Part shown: positions 39,504 to 50,155 of the stretch, piece by piece
How positions within the stretch are numbered: the stretch's first letter is position 1
How the letters are laid out: every line of letters begins with the position of its first letter
Source: Prinia subflava
Lineage: Eukaryota > Chordata > Aves > Passeriformes > Cisticolidae
DNA: 64,000 nt
NCBI RefSeq assembly: GCF_021018805.1
Contig: NC_086251.1
Location: forward strand, 43,098,767 to 43,162,766
Direction: 5' to 3'
Translations under genes and position numbers: made by a program
Notes under the pieces: model-generated
Seen by the model: only the letters and a program-made list of their open reading frames with translations
Told to the model about the DNA's origin: nothing
Database searches by the model: none

Positions 39504-41018
39504 ATAAAATGTTATAATTTGGTAAAAAAAAAAGTTTCTGTCAGCCTCCTAGAGAATTCTTTTCCTTTTTAAATTTTTTTTTTCCTTTATGCCTATTTTG
39601 CTTTGAAGAAAGCCCTGCTTTCTGACTAAAAGTTTTCTGGGGAAACCCAAGGTTTTGCAAAATGTGTTCTTGTCTTGATAATCAATGAGGCTGGAACATC
39701 TTTAAATTTTAGGCAGGACAGTCATACATGTTGCCAAGAAAGAAATGAAGTTACTGTGTATTTTTATTTGTGGAAAATCAATGTGTTTTCCCATTTACAG
39801 GAGCCAATTATATACCTCCTTTATACTATGTGATGAAGAGGAATCTATGAATTGCAAAACAATGGAAATTCAAAAGGAGAGAATGGGCTGGAAAAAAATA
39901 ATTGTAACTTTACATATGCAAATGGGTATTAACAAACTGAATTACTAATTCTGGCTCTTTCCTCTGAACTAAAGGTATGTTTCAACAGCTGTGTTAAACA
40001 TTTGGCTAGCATTTCCCATATAAGCAGTTCAGACTTCAACGGTATAATGAGGAAAAGAAGAAAAGACTTACTAGTTTAAGTTTTATAAAGGCTATGGAGT
40101 TGCTATGGATCAAAAAAGTTTCAAATGACTGAGGATAGGATATAATATGGAAAAGCTGCTGTGTTGGGTATATCAATACAGATTTTTCACTTAGATTAAT
40201 GTCTACATCTTTACTCACCTGAATAAAAGGATAGTGGAGCAAAAACAAGAGATTCAGAGACAAGGAAAGAGTATGAACCTGTATAAGAATATGAGTTATT
40301 GTTTGTCTTAAACAAACAAAAGGTATGCATATTTCTATATAGATTATATAATGACTGACATACAGACGAAAAATTGTGATCGCTTATGTTTAGTGGTTTA
40401 GCATATAACAGCAAGAGATGAGAATGACATTGAAAAGCAGCCTATTTAAATGTGAAAGAAAAAAATTGTTTTCATTTGGTTTTCTTGGAACTTAAATGGG
40501 ATGGGTTTTTTATTTTAATAATCCCTACCTCACAAAATATTTAAATCTCAAAACCCAGAATCAGCCTCTCATGAGGGATGATGAGACATCAACAACCACT
40601 TTAGATGAGGCAAAAATAATATGGGCTGAAGCTAATAGAAACTCCATAAGTTAAAAATTATTGCACCTTCCCCTGAAGCATCTGATACAGTCAGAGGTAG
40701 GACACTGTATTAAATAAACCATGAAGTTTGGCTACGTTACTGTTTCTATGCTAATAGGGTCTAAAAATTCAGTTATATATCCCAGTTAGTCATGAAGAGC
40801 TATAACAATCTTCCACACTGAGCAATGATTTACAGTAACATTAATGAATGGTAGGACAGGAGAATTATTACTAATGGTCTTAGACACCATTTATATGTGC
40901 ACTCATATGTATACATACACATAAAAATGTATTCTATACATATGGATGCATATATAAATGCACACAGAGACACAAGCCTTCTGAAAAGTGGGGCTCACCA
41001 GGAGATCTGAGGACCACT

Positions 41019-41059
41019 CCTTACACCCTTCTCCAATGCACATTACCAACTGTGTAAGG
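41019..41059 (-). repeat. 8-bp stem, 25-nt loop in the DIO2 3' UTR
   Basis: CCTTACAC (41019-41026) and GTGTAAGG (41052-41059) are exact reverse complements. On the transcript strand ATGA directly precedes the stem, which superficially resembles a SECIS, but the opposite strand lacks a correctly placed GA. Confidence 0.7.
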
Positions 41060-41931
41060 TCATGTGTGTCTGTTTAACAGTGTGTGGAGGAAAATGTGAG
41101 AAGAATGGGAAGCATGAACCTGAGTATGGGAGAAATTACCCATGTTACTGTCATCATTTCAGATCTGTGCTTGAAAACACATTTCTGAATTCCTCCTACA
41201 TTGGCTAAGTTGACCAACAGCCAAGCTAGAGGAAATACACAATATTAATAGGCATTGTGAAAATAAAACTTATGTATTTTCTATTCTTTCCTATGTCAGT
41301 ATTAACACATCATATTCCTGACAATGGGCAGGATGGGAAATTAAAAGAACTAATTTAATTTTTGACACTTATTCTGTTTATCTGTTTCATGTTTCTGCCA
41401 AAGATGAGAGAAAACTTGGATAGTCCATCTCCATATGGGTTTTCATTTATCAGCTCTAATAGGTTAGCTCATTGTAATCTGCCTCTTCATCAGGCTTGAT
41501 TAAATAATTTTAGTTTTAGAAATACCTAAACTTAATGTATACTCTAAGTTCACAGTATCTCTTTCAACATAACAATCAATTCCTCATACTCATTCATATG
41601 AAAATTCTGCCATCTTTCACACTTACATCAATTCAAACTATTTTCCCTCCTTGTTGCTCTTCTGGGAAGGTTTTCAAGAACATGAGCAAAACAGACTATG
41701 ACCTCATCTGGTAGCAGAACTGCAGCTAATCAATTCTAAGGCTGCAAACAACATAACTTTCAGATTAACATAGCTATAAACTAGGTTCAGGTATCTAAGA
41801 CAATAAAAATCATCATGACTACATTTAACAAGGTAAATGAGAGGATAGGTTTTCATTTTGATGAGGTAAAATTGTGCATACGTTCCCCTGTCCCCAAAAT
41901 ACACCTGCAAGGTCATTCTCTCAAATAAAAA

Positions 41932-41936
<5 letters not shown>

Positions 41937-41988
<52 letters not shown>

Positions 41989-42000
41989 AGAGAGAGAGAA
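41937..42000. repeat. A49 homopolymer followed by (GA)n
   Basis: An uninterrupted run of 49 A (41937-41985) is followed by a GA dinucleotide tract to about 42000. On the DIO2 transcript it reads as a UC tract, then about 49 U. Its length should vary between individuals and be error-prone in assemblies. Confidence 0.95.
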
Positions 42001-42943
42001 ATAAGTTGTTGTTTTTTTAAAAGCTACAAGTGAAATTGCCTTTAAGCCTATTGATAGACAGAAAGAGATGGAGGTGGGTAAAGAGATGAGAACCAGAGAA
42101 CATTGATAAATATGAGTTCTCAGCTCTCAGAACCAAGGGTTTGGTTGGCATCAGCTGAGTTTTGTCTCATGATGCATCCATGCTCTAGATGCTTCTCAGT
42201 GTTGTGTTATAATTAGTCCAGGTATTTCAGTTTTCAAATGGTAATGGGCTTATTTGATCACCTTTGTCTTTTTGGTCCAACACCATAGATTTTAACACTT
42301 TTTCTTAGCAGGCACAGGCTTGCACACTGGGTACAAACATGTAAGGTAGCATTACATAGTTAATATGCTGTGCAGAAGTGTCCACAGAGTACAAATACCA
42401 GCAAAGGTTCATCTTGCTCTCAGCAGTCTGCCTGTGCCATGCATCGCACGTGGTTCCTGAAGTCTCTGAACTATAGATTTTCTACCAAGAGAGGAAAATT
42501 GCCACACTGCATTTGTATGCAAAGTAATTGCAAACCCCCTGCTCCTCCCAGGTTCCTTGCATTGGCCACAGGGACATAAAGAAGCATTTCTGGTGAAATG
42601 TACAGTATTGCCTTTCTATGGAATGCCTTCCAAGCAGAAACACTTTCTCTGCCTCACCCCAGGACTGGGGCTTCTGGGAAAGAGGTCTTCTCTAACCACC
42701 CTACCTGCTTGCCAGCAACACCTTTTTGGAGAAGCCTGTTCACCTCTTCTGACCCCATAGCAAGAGAAGGAGTGGGATTTTTTTTTCACTTGACAGTGTT
42801 TCTGTGGAGCTAGACTTTTGTTTTATTTTCTTTTCCTAGTTAACATTCACTTGACATTGTTCAAATGTGTTCTCCTGCAATCGTCTGAAAGGTTTTACTC
42901 AAACTCGCATATGTTTTCTTTTTTTTTTCCCTTTTGCATCACC

Positions 42944-43561
42944 TTAAAGGGATACACCTGCTGACACAACTCCTGTGGAGAAAGAATTTCATCTTTTGCT
43001 GAAGTTTTGTTCCAGCCAAAGCCGGACCTCCTGAAGGTTGTAGAAAAAGGGGCCTTTGCCCCCCAGGTAGGCGATTTTTTGTCTCTGCACAATGCATACT
43101 CGCTCAAATGAAACCCCGTAGGCCACATTGGCATTGTTGTCCATGCAGTCAGCCACCACTTGGCACTGAGGCGGCAAGGAAAAGTGCTCTAGGAGCTGGT
43201 GAGCAGCTGCACATCTCTCTTCCTGGCTTCTGTGTTTCTTAACTTCGAATGAAGAGGGAGAGATTCCAGGCGCAGCCCAGCCATCCGATGGGTGAGCTTC
43301 ATCGATGTAGACCAACAGAAAGTCAGCCACACCAGAGAACTCCTCCACCAGCTTGCTGAAGGCTGACAGCTGGCTTGTGAACGGTGGTCAGGTAGCTGAG
43401 CCAAAGTTGACCACCAGCGGCCGCTCTGAGTTGGCAAAATCCAGAAGGTGGCACTTGGTTCCACACTTGCCACCAACATCCTTCCAGTTCCCACTGCTGC
43501 CATCACCGCCCTTGGCTATGTGGATTACACTGGAGTTTGGGGCTTCTCCTCCCAGTTTGAC
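42944..43561 (-). CDS. DIO2: DIO2 coding exon 2 (codons 75-279), selenoprotein
   Basis: This exon encodes the catalytic, cytosol-facing thioredoxin-fold part of type 2 iodothyronine deiodinase, which removes the outer-ring 5' iodine of T4 to make T3 at the ER membrane. It begins VKLGGEAPNSS, right after an AG acceptor, in phase with exon 1. The active site is PLVVNFGSAT-Sec-PPF, where UGA at 43390-43388 is Sec132. The conserved IDEAHPSDGW lies at about 160-169. Residues 92-97 (GGDGSS) occupy the loop linked to ubiquitin-driven turnover in mammalian D2. Near the C-terminus RQKIAYLGGKGPF is conserved. A second in-frame UGA (42991-42989, residue 265) follows NFSKR, with 14 more codons to TAA at 42946-42944. 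If both UGAs are read, the protein is 279 residues; stopping at the second gives 264. Standard gene callers will split this exon at the UGAs. Confidence 0.97.
42989..42991 (-). other. DIO2: Second in-frame UGA near the C-terminus (residue 265)
   Basis: UGA follows NFSKR. The frame then stays open for 14 codons (NSFSTGVVSAGVSL) to TAA. D2 of other vertebrates also has a second UGA here. The sequence cannot tell whether it acts as Sec or as stop. Confidence 0.9.
43388..43390 (-). other. DIO2: In-frame UGA, catalytic selenocysteine codon (Sec132)
   Basis: The codon sits between GSAT and PPFT in the deiodinase active site and keeps the frame from the exon 2 start (57 codons upstream) to the conserved downstream residues. 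The downstream SECIS supports recoding. Confidence 0.97.
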
Positions 43562-44898
43562 CTGATGGCAGAACAAATTAAAACATGGCAAGTTAGCGTG
43601 ACTTGCTTGTGCAGTATCCTTATGACTACTCTCCTCAAACCTGTTCAGAGTACACCTAACGAGTCACATGGTGTCAGAGTAAATCATCAAAAGCAGCAGC
43701 TTCAAAATGGTCATCCTGTCCACCTGCACTCACAGTTCAGGAAAATGTGGCATTTCTGACAAATATGCTACCTCACTAATGTTAGAAAATTTGATAAGAG
43801 GTCTTGTCCACTATACACTATATACAGCTCCAACTTCAGACCTAACTCAGACCCAACAGGCAGTGGGGGAAAGGTCGTTTTGCCCCACCATTTCTGTTTG
43901 CATGTCTATAGAAAAAAAGACAGAATAAAAGCAACTCACAGGAGGGAATGCCAGAATAAGGCGGAGTCTGCAGAGGGCTCCAAGATCCTTAGCTGATAAC
44001 TACTACAGAACTACAAAACATTATTGCATAATACAATTAAGTTTTAATGAGCTCTGCCACAGCAATTCCTATGTCTCTGCCTTTAACATCAACCTCTACT
44101 ACAGCAAGGCAATTATCCATTTGTGTTTTCCTGACTCTTTCTTTCTTTGTCCCCTGACTATTTGATTATGTTCAGAATTGTTGCTTTGAAGGAAACACAC
44201 AGAGCCAAATTCTGAAGTCTTTTACATTTTATGTATTTCTTTCTGAAGCTACACTGCAATTAAAGTCTATAGAAGTTAACACTGCATGAGAACTCTGTCA
44301 AAGCTGAATAAATAACTGATTTTTGGGTGTACTTGCATTTTACACTGAATTATAGGGTATCAGATGCAATAAAGGAGTCAGATGCAGTAAGAAGCTGAGT
44401 GAACAGCTGAACTCATGCAGTTGCTGCTGAACATAAATCCAAAGGCAAGTAGATTGCTGATACTTGATCCTCCATTTCTCCCTCAGAAACCTGACTATCT
44501 TGAACAAAACTACAGTTATTCATGACTCTGCTCTATTTTACCAGAATAACATTAGAAGCAAGAGTCTAATCAAAGAAAAGTTTGTAAGACACAGCCATTA
44601 ATGTTTCCAGACTTCACAGCTATATGAGAATGTCTCACAACCTGTTGGCACATGATTATGAGCTTTATTTTGACTCTTTTCAATAAGACAAATTGAAATA
44701 CAACCATGCCATCATTCTCCAACAGACATCAGCAAGGAAGAGAGCCACAGAGAGAAAGATGGCCTGACACCCACAAATCTCACCAGGCCAAGTAAAGAGG
44801 AACAATGATGCTCTGAGAAAGCAAAGCCCCTTTTGCCCCCCTGTAGACCTTCATCTGCAGCACTGTTATCAGCTAGAGCACCGGTAACAGTTTGAAAA

Positions 44899-44933
44899 AA
44901 GCCTCGTGCTTTGCCTTTGAAAGCAAGAGGCTT
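44899..44933. repeat. Near-perfect inverted repeat in the DIO2 intron
   Basis: AAGCCTC-G-TGCTTT (44899-44912) and AAAGCA-A-GAGGCTT (44920-44933) pair at 13 of 14 positions around a 7-nt loop. GTTT/AAAC just outside can extend the stem across an asymmetric internal loop. Confidence 0.85.
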
Positions 44934-47900
44934 GAAACAGCTGAGTTTAGGACCTGATGTATGAGTGTACTGTCCACTGAACTCAAAGAAAGGAAATAAC
45001 TACATCCCAGTTTTCGAGAAGAAATTGTCTATCTGGAGAGGCAGGCTCAGAGGCTCAGGCTCTTGCATTTAAGAAGTGGCATTAAGAATCCTGCAGCATT
45101 TAAGGCCACCTACACCTCATCAGGTAGTCTTCTGTTCAGCTGTTGATCATTTCTCTCTGCCATTCCGTGATGTAAGATAGGTAAAGCAGGAGTCATGTAA
45201 AGGGCTACACTTGAGCAAGGAACACAGGTCAAGACCATGTGGCATCCATACAATCACCCTGAGAGCTGAGCTCAATCCAGAAGCCAACTAAACAATTCAG
45301 CAATTTGTGATAAATTGGTGACCACCAAAAAAGGGACATCTCAAGAAACACAATACATGCATATCCACACAAACACTAGATCCCTTTTTACATAGGAAGA
45401 TTAACTGTTCCTGAACTACAATACATGCTTTTTTGGAGCTAGCTTGCTCAAAATGTGCCTTTTGGGCAAAGCCTGACATATAAGTATTTGTGCTTCACCC
45501 AACCCCCTGGATGAATAATGGACCTCAGTATTTAAAAGTGTGTGCTCATCCAGTCAAAGAAAAGAAGTAGTGACATGTAATTTATCTCACAAATCACAAT
45601 TAAAGAATGCACTTTGAAATTCTTATATTTGCTCTCATTCTTCAGAAGAGAAGAAAAATAAAGGTAAAAAGAATAAACTATAAATCAGGAATGAACAGAG
45701 CTGCTTAGGACCAAAGCAACATCTGAGCAGCTGTTTCTACTTACTCCTCAGGTTTTATTTTAACAAAACTATCATGACTGAAAGTATCTAGCCACCCCTC
45801 TTTAACTGGGAAACCACAGTTTGCTTCTTGATCATTTTAAGCAGAAGAGAGGCTATGTATCATAAGCTCCTCATTACCAATTCCTCACTCAGGTCTACCA
45901 AACCCTTTAATTTTCTCGGCCAGTTTGTAAACTCTGAAGAAATAGACTAATACAACAACTTCCAACCCACACCAACATGGGAATGCCCTTCAAGTCCTAT
46001 TTAACACTGGTATGAACAATGACAACATATTTTCTGTTCTTCAGCAATGCAAGTTTACATTCTGTCTCTCATACTCCTTATAGACTAAAAATATATGGAG
46101 CTAGGAAACAAAGCACAAAGAAGCCTCTATCCATGTATACAGCTCTACATCACCTTACAGCAGCTTCTCTTCATTTCCCACAGCCATGAAGAAAGTCTCA
46201 TGGCCGCAGGTTACCTATCATTTTAATTTTTGTTTCTAGGAGTGCTTGTATTGAGTTTTTTCCCCTTAATGAGACGTCCTTGCCAAGCAGGCATTCACGA
46301 GGCATTTTCTGCTCTTGTAGAGAAGTAATTAGGTCGGTGCCTTGTTCCATGCCAGTGTCAGGCACTCCAAAAAGCAGCCCTGCCCAGTCGTTAATGCTTA
46401 AACATAAGCAGCAGCAGCAGCAGATCCACTAATTGGTCTTGATGAAGAACTGGCATTCCCAAGGGACTGTTTATTTCACCAGACTCTGAACCAATTGACA
46501 CAGGATGACAATATCATCCTTGCTGATCATCTGCATTGTAGGCCTTGGCCATCTTCTTTGTTGTTATTTATTGAAAGAAAAAATAGCTCTTGGAAAAGAA
46601 AATCAACACAATGAGAAAACAAACAAAAACACTTATGTATTCAGCCAAGCTGCTTTTGAAATCTTACACAAAGGCAGGCAAAATATAAATTCTGAGAAAC
46701 AAACCAGCAGAACTCCCCTCACACGCAATCCAGCATTTCCATAATCACGTACTTTTGTGCGTGAATATTTGGCCATTCGGTGCCAGCCTTCTGAATGAGG
46801 TAGAAACTGAGCAGCCCGCAGGCAGCCCCTCCCACACAGCCTGCATGGGACACGCAAGGTAGGCCAACCAAATCTGCCAGCCAGCCCAGCCAGCAGCAGG
46901 GGCAGGCAGCAACACCAAGGCAGTGACTCGCATCATTGGTGAGAATTTTGTGTTCGCCTGGCAGCCTGTTCTGTCTGCATGCAGAGTGGAAAGGGAGGGA
47001 GAAAGATTGCTGATGCTTTAGCACACAGTCTGCAAAATGAAGGAGACTCAGGAGCAGGAGAGAAAGACCTATTCATAAACTGCAGGCTAGAAATAGCATA
47101 TACTGCTACGTCTGTGTTACATTTTCCATAAAGACTAGGTAAAGCCCCACGGACAAAACATTATCTCCTCATTTACACCTTTTCTTTTTTCTTATTTTGC
47201 TTTTATCAGCTTCAGCATAGCCTTTCTGGGATCCTGTGCACTGGAATACAGCTTTAATTCCCTGCGACAGAGATTTTCATACAGTTTGGCAGACTCACCA
47301 GGTTGTGTCAACCCTCTAAAAAACATAGGTGCTGCCAGACAATGAACAGTTGATGATATTAGTCATTTGAATATGGACATGTTGTTTTTGTGACTGGAGT
47401 GCAGTGATTGGTAATGAACTGAATCCCTGCAGCCTTCCGCATTTTTTTAAATTCTCTACTTTGATTTGATCCCATTCAGCTAGGTATAGCTTCATCCAAA
47501 TCATAATTTGACTCTGGTTGGCAAGTTCTACAAACAATTTTTTTTTTTTGTTTTCTTTATTTCATGACCCAGAGTTTTGCAGTTGACAAGAATCACAGAA
47601 GGCCCTTGTCTGGAGTAGAGTAAGGGGGCAGAAGTTCTTAATTTGTCTTGGGAAGGTGGCAACTTGAATTACTCTAACTGAAGAGTAGAGACTAGAAATG
47701 GCTCAGGCTTTCCCAGAGTCTTTTACTTAGGATCAGGTATGTGGAGCTGACAAACAAAACAGGCACAGTCCAGATAAAAATAACTAGTCAAATGCCGCTC
47801 TCTCCATTTAAAAGCCACCAGTCCCACAAATGGGTATGCATGCCACAAGGAAAGCATAAAGGAGCTTTTTGCCTTGCACTCTTACAGTTAATTTTAGTTG

Positions 47901-49194
47901 CTGTGATTGAGGAGCCAAAAGCAAGCTTCTTAAGGGCTTTATGTTTCCCTCAAGATGGGAGCATGGCCTACTACACCATGGCCACTGGGATCTACCTACG
48001 CCTGACAGAGGCCTTCACCAGATTTTGTTACTCATCACATGAGGGGAATTTGATATTCATTTGGATGATGGGGTTTTACTCATTTTTTTTACTCAGCTTT
48101 ATGAGTATGAATACACAGTGGTGGTTTTGACAGAGAGGTAGAGCCAGCACTCAAGAACCATGTACAATCCTCTCCCTGAATAGTGCCCATTAGCTAATTT
48201 TTAATGTCTATCACAGCAAAAGGGGGTTTTCACAAGGCTTCAGCAACAAGGCAAGCACTCCTTACAGTCAGTTTTTTACACATAATGGTGAAAATGGAAC
48301 AGTGCAAAGAGGTGTGGAAGAAGTGAATTTAGATCTGTAAAATGAAATGGGATGAGAGCCTATATGGGACAAAAGTATTTATTTTCCTACTCTTTGTCTG
48401 TTTTGAATATTTGAACTCCTAAGTTCCATGGGTGGGACCAGCTGTCTGCTCCTCTGGTTGGGACACTGCCTAGTACAATGGGTCCCGGGCCTAGGTTGAT
48501 CTTCAGACACAACTACAACAAACATGATTATTATATATTAATAATGAGAAAGTTTTAATCATAATTACAATGTCAAGACCAAATTCTGTTGAATTTATGT
48601 TCCCAACTTTGTAGGAGAAGTTTTAATTGTGGTTTGGTTCAGTTTTGTTTTTCTCACCTCTTTCAAGTTTGTTTTCAATTGCAAATGTCAATGAAAACAA
48701 TTCCGCTAAAGTTGAACTTTGTAAAACCAATAAAATATTTTAATACCACACAATCACACAATGCCTAGTTCTAAACCCTGAAATTATACAACACATTTTC
48801 TTTTACAAATTCCCTTTATCACTGTCAAATGCAAAGAGAGACACGTCCTTACCTTGCCAGACAAAATAAATACAGTTAAATATGAAGGTTGTGTCTTTGT
48901 TTCCACCTTTAAAACATTTCCTCAAAAAGCAAAGGGTTGCTGGACAGCCAAAGAGCAGACAGAGGATCATGCTTTTATATTACTTTCACATATATCTTTG
49001 TGATAATGTTGTGCAGCATGCATTTAACTTGTAAGGTTTGGGAGTGTTTTGCTTTGCATGCTGATTTATTTTAGGTGATGTACCTACCAGGCAGGAAAAA
49101 GCAGCCAGAGGTGATTTAACTGCCTGTCTGAAAACCCAGGAAAATCTCACCCAAGTGGGTGTTTACTGAACCACTCTTGCTGCTACATCCAGAG

Positions 49195-49500
49195 CTGGGT
49201 CTACGCCACGATCCTGGGATCCTGTGCCAGCCGTTCGCCTGTGTTGGGACTGTCATGCCAGAGCTTGCTGCTGGCCCGTTCTACAGACAGTAAAAAGCTG
49301 AACAAGTACACACACACCCGCCACCATCCATCACCTGAGGTACCAGCACCCCTCTGAGGCCCGTGACGCACAGCTACACACGCCTGTGTGTATGTGCACG
49401 TGGGCACGTCGCCCCATGGGTGCATCGCAGCCTTCCTGAATGTTGGGCTGCTGCAGGGAGAGGCCATTAAGGTCTTCCCTGTAACTACCCCGCACTGAGG
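49195..49500. other. CpG-rich patch inside the DIO2 intron
   Basis: Roughly a dozen CpGs fall within 300 bp in an otherwise CpG-poor intron. An 88-codon minus-strand frame crosses it, but no splice sites or family resemblance support an exon. It could be a regulatory element, an alternative exon or an unrecognised repeat. Confidence 0.45.
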
Positions 49501-49971
49501 TGGGAAAAAGGGACAATTTCCTCAAGGATAACATTAAAGCTTTCTACTGGAGACCATGGATGATAGCTCTGCCTTGCTGAAACACAGAGCTCATATCCGG
49601 CACTGAAAAAGCTCCCAGCACAAGGCCTCATCACTGGGCATCCCGAATGTGTACAACCATTTCTTAACCTATTTTAAAGGCATTTTGAGATAACAATTTA
49701 TCATCTTTGGTAGCTTAGAAAATAGATTCATCCCACTACTAAATAAAGTATAGAACTCAGCAGGTTAAAAAAAGCTTTTAAGTTTTTTTCCAAAACTTTT
49801 CCAGCTTTGTCTCCGGCATTTTGCAGACATGTGATACATTCAGCATACACACTTTAAGCTAAAACACACACCTCACTGGCATTTGTAGAAATGGCCTGTG
49901 TAAATCATGGTTACACAAACACCCTCCCAAGAAGTCTTGGTTTTTCTCTCTCATCAATAGCTGTGACTGCA

Positions 49972-50155
49972 TTCATATATATATGTATGCATAGATACAC
50001 ACATATATATATGTACACATATATGGAGAAATGAGAGGGCTAGCTCCTGGAAATGTATGCTTACATATGTGTACTTATGGTTTTTTACACATATATGTAT
50101 GTACATATATAGAGAAAAATAGGTATACATAGATCTTTATACATGCAAATACATA
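49972..50155. repeat. AT/GTATAC-rich microsatellite
   Basis: Alternating ATATAT, GTAC and ACACAT stretches form an imperfect purine-pyrimidine alternating tract interrupted by unique sequence. Confidence 0.8.

Larger units (their letters stand above)
38290..42943 (-). other. DIO2: DIO2 3' untranslated region
   Basis: About 4.65 kb separates the final TAA from the poly(A) region. On the transcript strand it is U-rich with roughly ten AUUUA pentamers, a type of motif linked to short mRNA half-life. It also has a T49 run, two perfect-arm hairpins and the SECIS near its far end. Open frames here, such as 38777-39091 and 39216-39476 on the minus strand, resemble no protein I know. Confidence 0.85.

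Noticed and set aside
41019..41059. Second SECIS candidate with ATGA before an exact 8-bp stem
   Set aside because: The AA lies 15 nt from ATGA and the 3' strand does not place GA opposite the quartet unless a base is bulged. The element at 38521-38587 fits all criteria.
42121..42165. Hairpin AACCAA/TTGGTT with flanking TGA on both sides, considered as a SECIS
   Set aside because: The 5' quartet is CTGA, the stem is only about seven pairs, and it lies near the stop codon, not about 4.8 kb from the UGA.
43189..43506. Overlapping open frames in other frames across DIO2 exon 2
   Set aside because: They are shadows of the conserved D2 frame, which is fixed by the active site and the exon junction.
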